64,000 bases of DNA from Onchidella celtica (taxonomy: Eukaryota > Mollusca > Gastropoda > Systellommatophora > Onchidiidae): NCBI GenBank assembly GCA_963931925.1, contig OZ007570.1:35342084-35406083 (forward strand), written 5' to 3'. Made by a program: the position numbers and the translations under genes. Positions 1 to 10,830 of the stretch are shown in pieces; the first letter of the stretch is position 1, and the number at the start of each line of letters is the position of its first letter. The notes under the pieces were generated by a model that saw only the letters and a program-made list of their open reading frames with translations, had not been told where the DNA came from and made no database searches.

Positions 1-2677
1 TCTTTATCTTTTTAACAAATCTACATTTGAACAGTCAACTATAAAAACAATCACGAAATCCACCTTTAGGTTACGGAATGAAACCATCTTACTGCAGTCA
101 GTATTCAAGGCTGCAAGTCAAAGACTGTGAAAACGACTGAACTCAACCTGAACCATGCCGCTCATCAGCTTACATTCACTCGTATTAAATAATATACATG
201 TATACTGGTAGTGGTACAGCCACAGTTTGGCCATTCACTACAACACCTCTCTAGAGTAGCTGACATGTGACATGATGGGACGGTGGAATAGAATACAGTC
301 CAAATGGTATCGAGGGTTATCAACCAGAGTGTGTTTACTGTTATGTACAATGTGACTTTATTTCATAATCCAATAAAACTGTTCATGTGAACATGTTGAA
401 ATTATTGCAATGAAATGTACATGTACATATGTATTTGAATTTTCATTAAGGTTACAAATTTCAATGTCGTTTTTCTCAGTTTTGGCTATTTTGGACATTA
501 AACATTGTGGTTGCCAACCCTCATGTTGGTCTTTGGAATGATAAATCATTTACAGTAAATACGTAGAGAATTTTGATGAAGAATAGACTTCTTTGTTCCC
601 ACTGTAATGTAATGTAATGTAATGTTCAACTTGTATAGCACTCAAATCCACAACAAACAAACAAAAAAATATTTTAAAAATCATGTTCTCTTAGGCGTTG
701 AACTAAACTTAAAAACAGGATTAACATAAGATTAATTCATCATGCTCCAAATACATGTACTTGATCTGCTCTCATCCTCAAGCCTCTGAGACCAAAAAGG
801 GGGCATCATTCAGTTTCAATGAAAACATTCCTAAACAATTCAGTTTTGAGCCTATTCTTATTAATCTTAAATGTGACGATGTTTTCACTTTTCCTGGTGT
901 CAACACTGATGTTTTTCTACTAAATTTAGGCCCACCAATAGAAAAAGCCTTTTTTCTTCAAGCGACTGTGGGTGTCTCAAAAAGTTTTGCGTCTAATGAT
1001 CGTAAAGTGCGTGATGGCTGGTTTGATTCCTTTAGCTCTGAAAGATATTATGGGACTAGCCCATTTAAACATTTAAAAATAAAGCGCAAAATCTTAAAAG
1101 TCTGTTCCTTCCTTAATGGGTAGCCAATGGAGTGACTTAAGAATCGGAAGAAATGTATCTGATGATGGATGATAACGGTAACTCATGCATGGACCAACTT
1201 TTGCCTGCCATTTACATGTTCACAGTAAAGGCATTAATTTCATTTTTCTTTTCACCAACTGCCGATCGATTGACACGTTCAGCTTTTCTGCCAGAATCAA
1301 TATGGTGCCTAATTTGAATAATTGCACATTATATCGCATTATTTCATCATGTAAATGTGACACAATATGCGAAAACTAAAAAGCCTGCACAATAAAATGT
1401 TAATAAAAATTCAACTGCACTCACTCTTCATTTACATTTTATAACACACCAAAGTAATTGAATTAAGAAGTATATTCGGACTCAATTTAAAAAAGGATAT
1501 TATACATGTATGTAAATTCTGCGAGTCGATCAGCAAACAGCTGCACTTCAGTTCTTCGGTTGCTCTTTTGAGTCAATCACCCCAGTACACACGTTATTGT
1601 AAAGTAACTAAAGTTGTTACTACATAAATTATATTATGTACTATCGATATGCTTCACGATCTTGATGTACGGTGAAATATCAGTATTCATGAACGATCCA
1701 AAGTGCTTCATACTGAATACAGATTCATACAGCAGTCAGAACAAACAATGCAACATAAATTGATTTTCATTGCACCTGCAATTTGCAACATACTCGGTGC
1801 CGAATTTCGCTTAAAATGAAACTGGTGGTCAACATGAAATTTTCTGAGACAGAACTTTTTGTCCAATCTATTGTCCAGTCCAGTGGTTCTTAATCTTTTA
1901 ACCCACCCCCTCCCTCCTCTCCCCTTTAGATTCATGTCTCTTGGTTTTTATTTCTCCACAACAATTCAACCAGTTTATCAGACAAAAGAAAAAAGGCGTG
2001 ACTTGTGAAGACGCTACAGGCCTAGCGACACTGGTGGTAGGGTACCAAGGAGATTGAGTTGAACATCTCTTATAGAAACACAATATACACTGTTTATACA
2101 ATAATTATGTGGAATAAGAAAATGAAACTAGAAGCGCGCGACCATGCATTTTTACAAGGCTTTCATGTACACACGTACTAGGGGCGTGCATTATTTAACG
2201 GCCTGGCTGTTTCCCCCTGAAATCCAAAAATTTCACCATTAGCGGAAATCCACGTACGTCATTCGTAAAAACTTCGCTGACACACCCAGGCCCTATAATA
2301 ATTGTTCCAAAATAATGGCATTTCAAGCGGCACAAAGAGAATCAGTTTATTATCCCATGAGAGAAATCCTTTCACAGAGCGTTTACGGGCAGATAGTACA
2401 TGGTGTACACATCGTTACAGAAATACCGCAGCTCAGTAAACTCAGTAACAGGCATACACGAGGTGACATGGCAAGAAACCTTAGTGAAGCGTGGCACATA
2501 ATTATCTTATGTCTAGCTTGTCTTGTCGAGGGAATTGCAGAGGGAAAAGCGATATACACACAAGATTCATATAGAGACACTTTACCGTACCGGCCTTTTC
2601 CCGTTAGATGTTTTGCTTCACTTTTATTCGATCTTACTTATAGGCATCTGAGGGCTGAAAGCTAGCCCATAGCGAGA
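1..2677. other. Unassigned AT-rich DNA
   Basis: No recognisable gene or element family. Two open frames, 755-1123 (+, 122 codons) and 2315-2665 (+, 116 codons), show no domain I can name and no convincing splice context. A short pentanucleotide array (AATGT) lies near 603-624. Confidence 0.5.
603..624. repeat. (AATGT)n microsatellite
   Basis: Four uninterrupted copies of AATGT are visible. It is a simple repeat with no evident function. Confidence 0.8.
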
Positions 2678-2770
2678 TCACGAACACACACACACACACG
2701 CACACAAAAAGTAGAAGGCGCAGTGTGGCCGACGCGCCGTTAAACCCAAACTCAAACTCAAACCAAAACT
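2678..2770. repeat. CA microsatellite plus fragment of an interspersed repeat
   Basis: A short CA run is followed by GACGCGCCGTTAAACCC and repeated CAAACT. This matches, in reverse orientation, GGGTTTAATGGCGCGTCGAC at about 18990, and resembles the start of the repeats at about 28365 and 62401. Confidence 0.55.
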
Positions 2771-2951
2771 GCGGTCCATGGAAAAATCGGCCTTTAGACT
2801 CCATTTCTTTTAATGGCAAATAATTATCTTGTTTGTTGTTCGGTGTTCTTTTTTCCACTGCTGAAACCTCCACCGGCACAATAGAATGTCATTTTTATAG
2901 TATTATTGATGACGTACCAGGCATTGCCCGGAATAAAGAATCATACAATGT

Positions 2952-3011
<60 letters not shown>
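2952..3011. repeat. (CT)n microsatellite
   Basis: About 60 bases of uninterrupted CT dinucleotide. It creates spurious poly-Ser/Leu open frames on the plus strand. Confidence 0.95.
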
Positions 3012-3015
<4 letters not shown>

Positions 3016-3230
3016 AATAAAAGTAATAATCTACAGTCTTGCTTCAGAACTCATGCGCGCCAGAACACTACGCACCCAACTGAACGCTTGATATGGTTAT
3101 TTTTTATGACATGCACATTGTGATAATGACTGCATAATTAATTATGTGTACAGTTGTCGAATTTCGAACAATGAAATTATCATAATAATTTAATATGAAG
3201 CTTGTCATTTGACATTGCAATCCATCTAGA

Positions 3231-3512
3231 GGCCAGGTGCTCGCCTCTCGCCAAGAGTCCCGGGTTCTAAACCTGGGCAGTGCAGGCATTTTGGAAATTG
3301 GGATTTTTCTCATATTTTCAAGTCCCTGATCCTATTGGGGGGGGGGGGGGGTAGGATCGAGTACCTAGTCTTCTCGGATAAGGAGGAAAAAATTCGGAGT
3401 GCCCGTGTGCACGTTGCGCACGTTAAAGACACCTTGGCAGTTGGAAATCGTAATGAGCAGGCCGAACAGGCCGCTGCCTGGGCAAAATTGAGAGAAGATG
3501 AAGAAGAAGAAT
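3231..3512 (+). mobile_element. tRNA-derived SINE, copy 1
   Basis: The head resembles a tRNA: GGTGCTCGCCTCTCGCCAAG is followed by a degenerate B box (GGGTTCTAAACC). The body is shared with copies at 33424-33700 and 40010-40252, including TTTTTCTCATATTTTC, TAGGATCGAGTACCTA, TTCTCGGATAAGGA and CACCTTGGCAGTTGGAAAT. A G tract of about 16 bases sits inside the body where copy 2 has only six G. The 3' end is a GAA-rich tail. Transcription by RNA polymerase III and mobilisation by a LINE partner are inferred from the class. Confidence 0.8.
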
Positions 3513-4127
3513 AACAACAACAGAAAAAATTTTAAGTTGTCATTTTGCATAAAATACAAAAACAGCAGAGATCGTAAAATGTTACCATTCAAAATAAATT
3601 AATCAATCTCTATCATCCTAGACCATTAAGCATGGCTCGTGGGCGAAACTGCGCAATACACAGAAGTTTCATTCCTTGAATTTTCCAGTGAAAATACAGT
3701 TTCAATCTCCAGCGAATAGAATAATAACATCCACATTTAATTCACATCCTGAAATCTCCGCTTACAAAATTATTTCATCTTCATAATTCATTTCCTGCAA
3801 TGTCCACTTAACGTGATATTTTTGTTTCGTCATGATAATTTGCTTCCTGTACTTCTCACTAATAATAGTAATCAATATGGTTTTGTGAATATTGCATTAT
3901 ATAATATGTTTTAAGGTATTGCTTTACATTTGAATGGACACCGACTATAGGCGGTGAGTTACAGTTGTTTAGTAGGCCTAGTGTATATCCTATGGTTGCA
4001 TTAGTGCTAGAAAAAAAAAATTGCAGCTGGACAAAATTACAAAGAAACAAAACAAACAAAAAAATCCACTGGGTATTGAACCAAGTGGCCAGTTTGGGGG
4101 TTTCCTTGCACAATGAATTTTCCGGCA
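3513..4127. other. Unassigned AT-rich DNA
   Basis: I see no gene, repeat family or RNA here. Confidence 0.5.
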
Positions 4128-4186
4128 AGTGTTAGGGTTAGGGATAGGGATAAGGATAAGGTAGAGTTAGGATTAGGTTTAGTTAA
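4128..4186 (+). repeat. Degenerate telomere-like TTAGGG array
   Basis: Runs of GTTAGGG, GATAGGG, GATAAGG and related hexamers or heptamers. This resembles an interstitial degenerate telomeric or GTTAGG-like simple repeat. Shorter examples occur near 15690-15730 and 42925-42980. Confidence 0.6.
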
Positions 4187-4475
4187 AAGATGACAACAAC
4201 ATTGTCTATGGCGGAAGTACCCTTTTTTTTTATCGGACATTCGCTACTCGTTGGTACCCAAAACCATTGTTCATGAGCACTTTAGCGACACGGCCCAAAT
4301 AGCCCCCCTTCCCCCCCCCCTCCCAAAAGTCAATGTATTTGCAGAGCGCAACGAGTGGACACGTAAGGGTGAAACAGACAACCGGTCCAGTGCCTAGTGT
4401 ATAGGTGTGATGCATAATAATTAGGCAGTGAGCCACCCAGTCTCGCGTCCGCACCAGCCTTGGCCCGTTTCACGC

Positions 4476-4760
4476 CTGAGAAAACACCGCACATAAAGTA
4501 AAGCTGGTACCGTAGCACACTGAGTCAATTCTGTCTCTCGTCTGTTTTGACTCAGTGAGCGAGGTCTATCTTTCCCACCAACTGACTCAAGACAGTTTTG
4601 ACGCGTCTGAACCAGCGAGACAGATTTGTTTTGGTCTCGTCAGTGCGCGAGGTCTCGTTTAAGTCCATCGTCCACATCTCACACTAACATGCTACCAGTG
4701 CCCCTCCAGCTTAGACCGGAGACTATGACCAGACTAAGAAGGATGAAAACAGAGAGAGAA
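4476..4760. mobile_element. GACTCA-rich MITE-like repeat, copy 1
   Basis: This is about 285 bp paired with 5972-6255. Both contain CACACTGAGTCAATTCTGTC, CCCACCAACTGACTCAAGAC and GTCCACATCTCACACT, and share flanking sequence ending in GACCAGACTAAGAAGG. The inner part is shared with 27756-27957. No target duplication could be fixed. A non-autonomous DNA element is the best guess. Confidence 0.6.
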
Positions 4761-4938
4761 AAAAAGGTAGGGGTGAGGGTCGGGTGGGCATGCATAAATC
4801 AAATTAACCTACAAAATATAACCGTGTGAATGCGTGGCTTAAGTAAGACGACGAAGAACCTATCACATCCATTAGTTCACCCGCAATATACCCTTTGACC
4901 ATTTCCTCAATCAGGCAGGCCATACATATTAATATAAC

Positions 4939-5112
4939 GAAGTGCATATCCGTACAACATGTTGTATGCACTACAACATGTTGTGGGCTGGGGTAGCTCT
5001 ACCTGATTGGTCTAAAATGTAAGCGCTCTTCTATGAATGAATTAGATTCATCACATTGTGTCTTCTATGTCATCGAATTGTGTGCACAACATGTTGTACG
5101 GATATGCGCTTC
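4939..5112. mobile_element. Palindromic MITE with 27-bp inverted ends
   Basis: The left end 4939-4965 and right end 5086-5112 are inverted repeats of 27 bp with one mismatch, ending in CATATCCGTACAACATGTTG. The 12-bp palindrome ACAACATGTTGT occurs three times in 174 bp. There is no coding capacity. Superfamily is not assignable because the flanking duplication is unclear. Confidence 0.75.
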
Positions 5113-5971
5113 CTGAATATAAACAAAATTGACTACGTTTTACATCTCCGTATCTCTAATTACAAATGCTGACGTCAATATAACAGCTCGGTGTTCGTCG
5201 AGTCACCCAAGAGAATATTCTAGACACCAGAGTAACTATTTCAGGTCAACGTCTTCGTTACGAGTGCTATGTAATGAATTATACAAACTGTGGCATTGCA
5301 TGACCTCTCCTTGAACCAAAATAATGGTTATACACGTATTACTGGTGGAGGCAAACGTTTATATAAATTTACGAAACGCTTATTCTCACTGGACGGCCAT
5401 TAACAATTATTCCAAGAAGTTATTCTGGCCAAGTGGTTACTTTTTAAATTATTTCTGCACATCCGGAGACTAACGCGTTTGATTTCGTTTTTTAAAAATT
5501 GAATCAGTCAGCAAAAGAAAGTACAGGGAGCAGCTCTGATTGGTCAAAATGTACTGTTCCGGTCCAGGTATATTACTGTTAGGTGATAAATAGGCCATAT
5601 ATCCACTAATGGCGATATAGGCCTATTTGAACCACGGCCTGGTTGGTGAAAAAAATTGGAAAATAGTTCGAAGTCACCAGTCTCAGTACGAGTAGGTCTC
5701 GAGACATTTTTCTAAATATAGTCTGGAGTCAAGAGTTTGGGGCTTTGAAATGGTAATGAAATAACTTTTTATGCCAATTGAAAAACAGAGGACAAAAACA
5801 ACAACAACAACAACAACAAAAAATTGAATTCACCAAGTTTGTTAACAAAGATTCAGACAGAATCTTGCAAATAAAAAACGATCTGTAATGAAATCTTCCA
5901 TAAATATGGGCAGACACAGGTAGATCTATGAGAAATTCTTTATACCGCCATTTTTTATGATTTTGTTGTTT
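5113..5971. other. Unassigned DNA
   Basis: No gene or named repeat is seen. A short CAA-repeat run lies near 5797-5820. Confidence 0.5.
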
Positions 5972-6255
5972 CGTAAGAAAACACTGCACGTAAAGTAAGG
6001 CTGGTAGCACACTGAGTCAATTCTGTCTGGCGCCTGTTTTGACTTAGTGGGCGATGTCTCTTTCCCACCAACTGACTCAAGACAGTTTTGTCGCTCCCGA
6101 ACCAGCGAGATAGATTTGTTTCGGTCTCGCCAGGGGGGCGAGGTCTGGTTGAACTCCATAGTCCACATCTCACACTGACACCGAGACAAAATAGGGCTTG
6201 ACTCAGTACGTTGCCAGTCCTAGACTGAAGACTACGACCAGACTAAGAAGGACGG
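5972..6255. mobile_element. GACTCA-rich MITE-like repeat, copy 2
   Basis: Second copy of the 4476-4760 unit in the same orientation, about 1.5 kb away. The inner segment is bounded by CTGGTAGCACACTGAGTCAA on the left and TTGACTCAGTACGTTGCCAG on the right, which are imperfect inverted repeats. This supports a DNA-transposon derivative. Confidence 0.6.
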
Positions 6256-6503
6256 CGATTTTTTGTTCGAATCCCAAATGTTTTGGAATTAAAAATAAAG
6301 TGGCAAGACTGAGGTAGAGCTACCAGGATAGGGAAAAAGACATTATAGGCCAGTCTAGGTCCAATTTACTTTTTAACATGATTTTACAGAGTGAACTGTG
6401 CTATTATCTTTCTACGAAGTTATAATTTTGTACTACCAATACAAGTAGTTTCTTTCAGTCGTAGTAAAATGGAAATGGAACAAAGAATAAAACGATTTGT
6501 GTG

Positions 6504-6697
6504 TGTGCCCAAACTCCCAGGTGTAAAACTGAGTCACGATAAACATTATTTGTTTATCTCTTATAATTGTCAACTTTACATTCCAACCGCTTAGTCAAAA
6601 CTTAGATCAGTCCCATAATTAAATGCATGAATCCTTTTGACCCCCGAGGGCCGATGCCTACCATTTTGAAGTATCTTATTCTCTAAGAATGCAATGT
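6504..6697 (+). repeat. 195-bp direct repeat, copy 1 (uninterrupted)
   Basis: Nearly identical to 11698-11749 joined to 12216-12355: by eye there are four differences over about 190 bases. The pair lies in direct orientation about 5 kb apart and flanks the hAT/Harbinger nest. This copy serves as the empty site for the Helitron in copy 2. Confidence 0.85.
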
Positions 6698-6769
6698 GTG
6701 TGTGTGTGGGGGGGGGGGGTTGTAAAATCATGTTTCTTCAGTGGCGGACCTACATTTCTGGGACCCTGA

Positions 6770-6815
6770 GGGCCGGTCCGCACTACAACTTTTAGTTGAT
6801 CAACTAAAAAATTGA
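6770..6815 (+). repeat. Left terminal inverted repeat of Harbinger
   Basis: It matches the reverse complement of 10785-10830 except at the outermost bases (GGGCCGGTCCGC against GGCCGGTACCGC). It contains the perfect 20-bp palindrome TTTTAGTTGATCAACTAAAA at 6790-6809. Confidence 0.93.
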
Positions 6816-6926
6816 AATCGTGTTGTCGAGTTGAGGTACAATATGTCTTACCTCACCACAACTAAATAGTTGGTCGATTTTTTACCAGTTGCGTCATTGT
6901 AGGGCCTTGTCTCGGTCATTACAAAA

Positions 6927-9022
6927 ATGGATGTGACAGAGGTTGCTTGTGTTTGTGCTTTGACATTTTCCATTCGGAAAAAGAAAAAACCAAAGAAGTA
7001 TTGGGTTCATCCAATTCTTAGTCAGCGATTACTTAAAGGGAAATTTTACACCCTTTACCAGGATCTTCTAGATTACCCGAAAAAGTTTTTTGCATATTAT
7101 AGAATGAGCAAAGAAAGTTTTGACTTTCTACTGCAATCAGTGGGACCTCTGATTACTTTCCAGGATACAAGTTTCAGGAAGTGTATATCACCCCAGGAGA
7201 GATTGTCTGTGACACTTAGGTAAGTAACCTTTATACTGATCCACTTTGGGACCGTTCACAATTGACGTCAACCCAAAAGGGGGAGAAGGGGTCAATCAAA
7301 AGTTGACAGAGGGGGGGGGGGGAGGGGGGGGGAGTCAATTTTTGCCAAAATTTGGTTAACATCAATTGTGAACGGTCTCTTAAATCGAAAAGTGAATGAA
7401 AAAAAACTGCAATAACAAATAGGATTAGGAAGGAACGATGTTATTTATTTTACCATACTCTGAAAGGTGACAACATATAGAACAACATTATTTCATTCAT
7501 TGTAATGAAATTAAGATGAATTAGATGAATGGGATGAATGGGATGACTGAGACTGAGACTCGTTATTTAGATGATTGAATGATTGAAAGGAGCTGGGCAC
7601 AGGTGTGCTTTGATCTTTGGCTGTTATGTTGATAGTACATTGAACTATTTACATTACCAAAACTGTTATATCCAGCGCCTGACTGAGTTTGGTATGACTG
7701 GTATGTTGGGCACTGGGGATTTAAAGGATATTGTGGGGCTGGTCTTGAGAAACTGTGCAATACTCGCATTATCTCCATCTTTGCCACCAGTTTCATGTCA
7801 AGGGGCATCCTTTTTAAAACTGGCACAAGACTTAAGGCGAAGTTTTTGTCCTCGTCAATTTCTTCGTCTTTTTCTGCCTTCTCCTTAAGTATGTCCAGCA
7901 AAGATTGCTCATACGATTTCGAGCTTTTCTTTGCTCGTTCCTTTATAGGAGTGCTAAGGGGAGATGGAGGTGGGCGAAACGTTTGCTCGGCACACATGGA
8001 ATAAGTATCAGGATCCTCTTCAGCCTGGCAGGATTCTGGAGGTTCCAAATTTGAGCCAGTTTCTCTTTCTTCGCATACGGGGATGAGGAAAAGCAACTGG
8101 TCAAAATAAACATATTTCCTCCTCTTTTCCGCAGCCTGTCCTGAAATGCCCTTTTTCTGCTCTTTTAACTCGCGCTGGAAGCAGGTGCGCAGATTGGTCC
8201 ATCTCTGCTGAATTTCTTTTCCTGAAAAAAAAAGCAAAATAAAAAATATATTAAGCTACCGGGGGTACGTGAAACAACACTGGAATAAAATTCATTTTGA
8301 TATATTATGTATTATTGTTTCATTTCAGATATCTAGCGACAGGATGCAGCATGGTGTCTCTTCACTTTGAATATCTTCTTGGCATTGAAACAGTCAGGGG
8401 AATAATCAAGGACGTTTGTATCAAACTTTGGGATTGTCTAAAACAAATGTGTATGCCAGAAATGGATGAGGATTCATGGTTAAGAACAGCCAATGAATTT
8501 TATCAGAAGACGCAATTTCCTAACTGTATTGGTGCGATTGACGGAAAACATATTCGAGTTCGCAAACCCCAAGACTCTGGTTCGTTGTTTTTTAACTATA
8601 AGAGTTTCTTTTCGATTGTGCTTTTAGGTGTTGTCGATGCAAACTACTGTTTTAGTTCTGTCGATATTGGCTCTTACGGCAGTTGCAATGACTCGTATGC
8701 TTTCAAGAACTCAAATTTTGGGCAGCGACTTGAAATGAATCAGTTAAAATTGCCAAAAAACGCTCAACTGCCTGGCGATAGGTTTGGACAAGAAATACCA
8801 TTTGTGCTGGTTGGTGATGAAGCATTCGCCCTTTCAAAACATGTCCTTCGTCCATATGCCAGAAAGAACCTTACACAAGCAAAGAGAATTTTCAATTACC
8901 GTCTTACACGAACAAGGCGGATGGTAGAGTGCACTTTCGGAATTCTAGCGAATAAATGGAGAATTTTTCATCGCCCCATTGATGTTAATCCAGAATTTTG
9001 CGACAGCATCATCAAAGCTTAA
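6927..9022 (+). CDS. Harbinger (HARBI1-like) DDE transposase, two exons, in-frame stop
   Basis: This is the catalytic protein of the element, expected to cut and paste it in the nucleus. Exon 1 is 6927-7219, with donor AG|GTAAGT. Exon 2 begins at 8329 after ATTTCAG. The join keeps phase and gives SVTLRYLATG, a conserved HARBI1 sequence. The predicted product is 328 residues. Catalytic candidates are D169 in IDGKHIRV, D261 in LVGDEAF and E298 in RRMVECTFG, giving DD36E spacing. A TAA at 9020-9022 stops the frame, yet the same frame continues to a second stop at 9212-9214 with about 63 more residues including the conserved CVLHNFVRQRDG. The copy is therefore probably a single-codon pseudogene. 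The intron holds MADF exon 2 on the other strand. Confidence 0.92.
7247..7376. mobile_element. Small MITE inside the transposase intron
   Basis: The ends GACCGTTCACAATTGA and TCAATTGTGAACGGTC are inverted repeats around about 130 bp with G-rich tracts. The GACCGTTC ends resemble Harbinger/ISL2EU-type MITEs. The flanking triplets TTT and TTA match imperfectly, so the class is tentative. It lies within the transposase intron, before MADF exon 2. Confidence 0.65.
7424..7560 (+). repeat. Internal direct repeat of Harbinger, copy 1
   Basis: Shares about 140 bp with 9224-9368 in the same orientation: GGATTAGGAA, GTGACAACATATA, TTCATTCATT and AAGATGAATTAGATGAATGG all recur. This copy is the likely 3' UTR of the minus-strand MADF gene; the other is the likely 3' UTR of the plus-strand transposase. 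Confidence 0.85.
7444..7449 (-). promoter_or_regulatory. Candidate polyadenylation signal for the MADF gene
   Basis: AATAAA on minus, about 115 bases after the MADF stop codon. Confidence 0.4.
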
Positions 9023-10086
9023 TGCGTCCTGCATAACTTTGTGCGACAAAGGGATGGCGTTTCGTTCGACGACACCCTGTATGAATGTCCTTTGGAGAAC
9101 ATCAATCCTTGTCGTGTCCGCCCAGCTACATCAGCAGTGTCTGTCAGGGAATATTTTACCGAGTATTTCACCTCACCAGAAGGCTCTATCCCTTGGCAAT
9201 ATGACAGAATATAAATAGTGAATCCATATAGGATTAGGAACGAACGATGTTATTCGTTTTACCATACTTTGAAAGGTGACAACATATAAATATAGAACAT
9301 CATTATCTCATTCATTATAATGTAATTAAGATGAATTAGATGAATGGGATGACTGAGACTGAGATGAATAAGTGGTATTTTATTTTATCATTTTTTTAAA
9401 TCTTCAAACTATTGATTGCTATGAACATAAATGCCATTACTGTTATCATCGTCATTAATATTGTCATCATCATTATTGTTATCATCGTCATTAATATTGT
9501 CATCATCATTATTGTTATTATCACCTCGAACGAAACCTAAAGTTGTTATCATCAGTACTCATCATTACTGTTACTATTTGTCATCATTAATGTTATATCA
9601 TCACCACCATCACTGTGCTGTTGCTATTTTGAACTTGAGTATGTTCATTGATGTGTCATCATTTTTGTTGTTATTATTTTTGTTATCATTATTATTGTAT
9701 TTAATTTTTGTTTTCTGATTTATCTGTGCTTGGAAAGTATGAAATTGTTCATGCGTTTGGAATTGGCCACACGGCCTAAATAAACCCTTTGAACTTTGAA
9801 CTGTATTATATCATAAAAGACCTTTACTAAGCCATGGCCGAACATTATGAGAATCAGACTTATTATGAAACTTTGTATGTGTTGGACATGTTCGAATACA
9901 GCATTTTTGAATGTTCAATTTTTTGAAAATATGTCATTTGTCAATGTTTCTTAAAAATAAATTCTATAAAAACAGGTCTGTTTGATTTCCAGAATTATTT
10001 AGTTAAAACATTTATTCGAATAATAGAGAAGGATACAGGGCGACATGAACACTTACTTAATATGAAAGAAGGAGCGAGAGAGATAT

Positions 10087-10146
<60 letters not shown>

Positions 10147-10458
10147 GGAGAGGGAGGGAGAGAGAGAGAAGAAAGAGAGAGAGAGGGGAGGGGGAGGGAG
10201 TGAGAGAGGCAGACAGACACACAGACAGAAGTGATGGTGTAGGATGGGTTTTTGAAATATTCAAATTTACTTACCTTTAAGCCGTCTAGTTTCCTCCGAC
10301 AAATCTCCCCAGTCAGGTATGAGGTTTCCATAAACTTCATTCCACGCCTTTTCTGTTAAGTCTCGATTGGAATATTCTTTTAAACCTTTATTGTAGAGAA
10401 GAGGTTTGCTCTCAATCAATGAAATAAGTTTTTCCGTCCAGTTTGCATCGACATCCAT
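7563..10458 (-). CDS. MADF/BESS-domain protein of Harbinger, two exons
   Basis: Second gene of the element, probably the DNA-binding partner that recruits the transposase to the ends. Exon 1 runs 10458 to 10275, ending AAAG|GTAAGT. Exon 2 runs 8221 to 7563 after TTTTTTTTTCAG. The join is in phase, giving 280 residues. Residues about 8-108 form a MADF (Myb/SANT-like) domain, with LISLIESKPLLYN, YSNRDLTEKAWNEV and EIQQRWTNLRTCFQREL split by the intron. The middle is Pro/Ser-rich and charged. A BESS-like motif lies near residues 183-218 (NFALSLVPVLKRMPLDMKL). The frame has no disruption. Its 2-kb intron contains transposase exon 2 on the opposite strand. Role is inferred from the family; domain identity is clear. 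Confidence 0.9.
9224..9368 (+). repeat. Internal direct repeat of Harbinger, copy 2
   Basis: Counterpart of 7424-7560, starting ten bases after the second transposase stop. It lacks one GGGATGAAT unit present in copy 1. Confidence 0.85.
9431..9720. repeat. ATC/ATT-rich simple repeat
   Basis: Imperfect trinucleotide tracts of TCATCAT and TATTGTT inside the MADF intron. The open frame here is low complexity and not a gene. Confidence 0.8.
9779..9784 (+). promoter_or_regulatory. Candidate polyadenylation signal
   Basis: AATAAA in GGCCTAAATAAACCCTTTG followed by GAACTTTGAACTG. It may serve the transposase transcript. Alternatively the stretch could be the 3' tail of an unrelated retroelement. 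Confidence 0.35.
10085..10215. repeat. (GA)n low-complexity tract
   Basis: GATA then GAGA dinucleotide array inside the MADF intron, close to exon 1. It produces long spurious Ser/Leu open frames on minus. Confidence 0.95.
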
Positions 10459-10784
10459 ATTGTCTCTCGCTTTTAAAAATATAGACCTCTCTGTATGTAC
10501 TACAAGGAACAGTAAAAAGTCAGACCACTTTATTATGTTTATACACGGAACAGTGTGTAGTGAGTACTGAGTAGATCTAGTGTGTAGTCGACGACTCGTG
10601 TCAACCCAACTATCTAGTTGTGGTGCGGTAACTTCCTCTATTTCTCACTAGCACAAAAACATTGACCAACAGTTGAGTTGAAGCCAGTTTGTTCCTCGGC
10701 ACAAAATTTCACGATTAAAAAATTGAGTTGAAGTAATGCAGTAGAGTCTTCTTATTTTCATTGGTTACATTCAATCCTTTCAAC

Positions 10785-10830
10785 TCAATTTTTTAGTTGA
10801 TCAACTAAAAGTTGTAGTGCGGTACCGGCC
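10785..10830 (-). repeat. Right terminal inverted repeat of Harbinger
   Basis: Inverted partner of 6770-6815, including the same 20-bp palindrome at 10791-10810. Confidence 0.93.

Larger units (their letters stand above)
6770..10830. mobile_element. PIF/Harbinger DNA transposon, 4.06 kb
   Basis: The element has 46-bp terminal inverted repeats, a DDE transposase gene on plus and a MADF/BESS gene on minus. It is flanked by TGA on both sides (6767-6769, 10831-10833). A 4-bp TGAG duplication is equally compatible with the sequence. The unoccupied target (ACCCTGAGGCTTGAACTG once the element is removed) matches related MITE copies at about 35675 and 40997. Subterminal inverted repeats lie at 6854-6873 and 10606-10625 (19 of 20 match). 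The two genes are interdigitated, each intron containing the last exon of the other gene. Confidence 0.93.

Noticed and set aside
3260..3320. tRNA gene suggested by the B-box-like sequence
   Set aside because: No complete cloverleaf or anticodon arm; the segment is the head of a SINE with three copies.
4128..4186. True telomere or recent telomere fusion
   Set aside because: The units are degenerate and short, and normal sequence continues on both sides.
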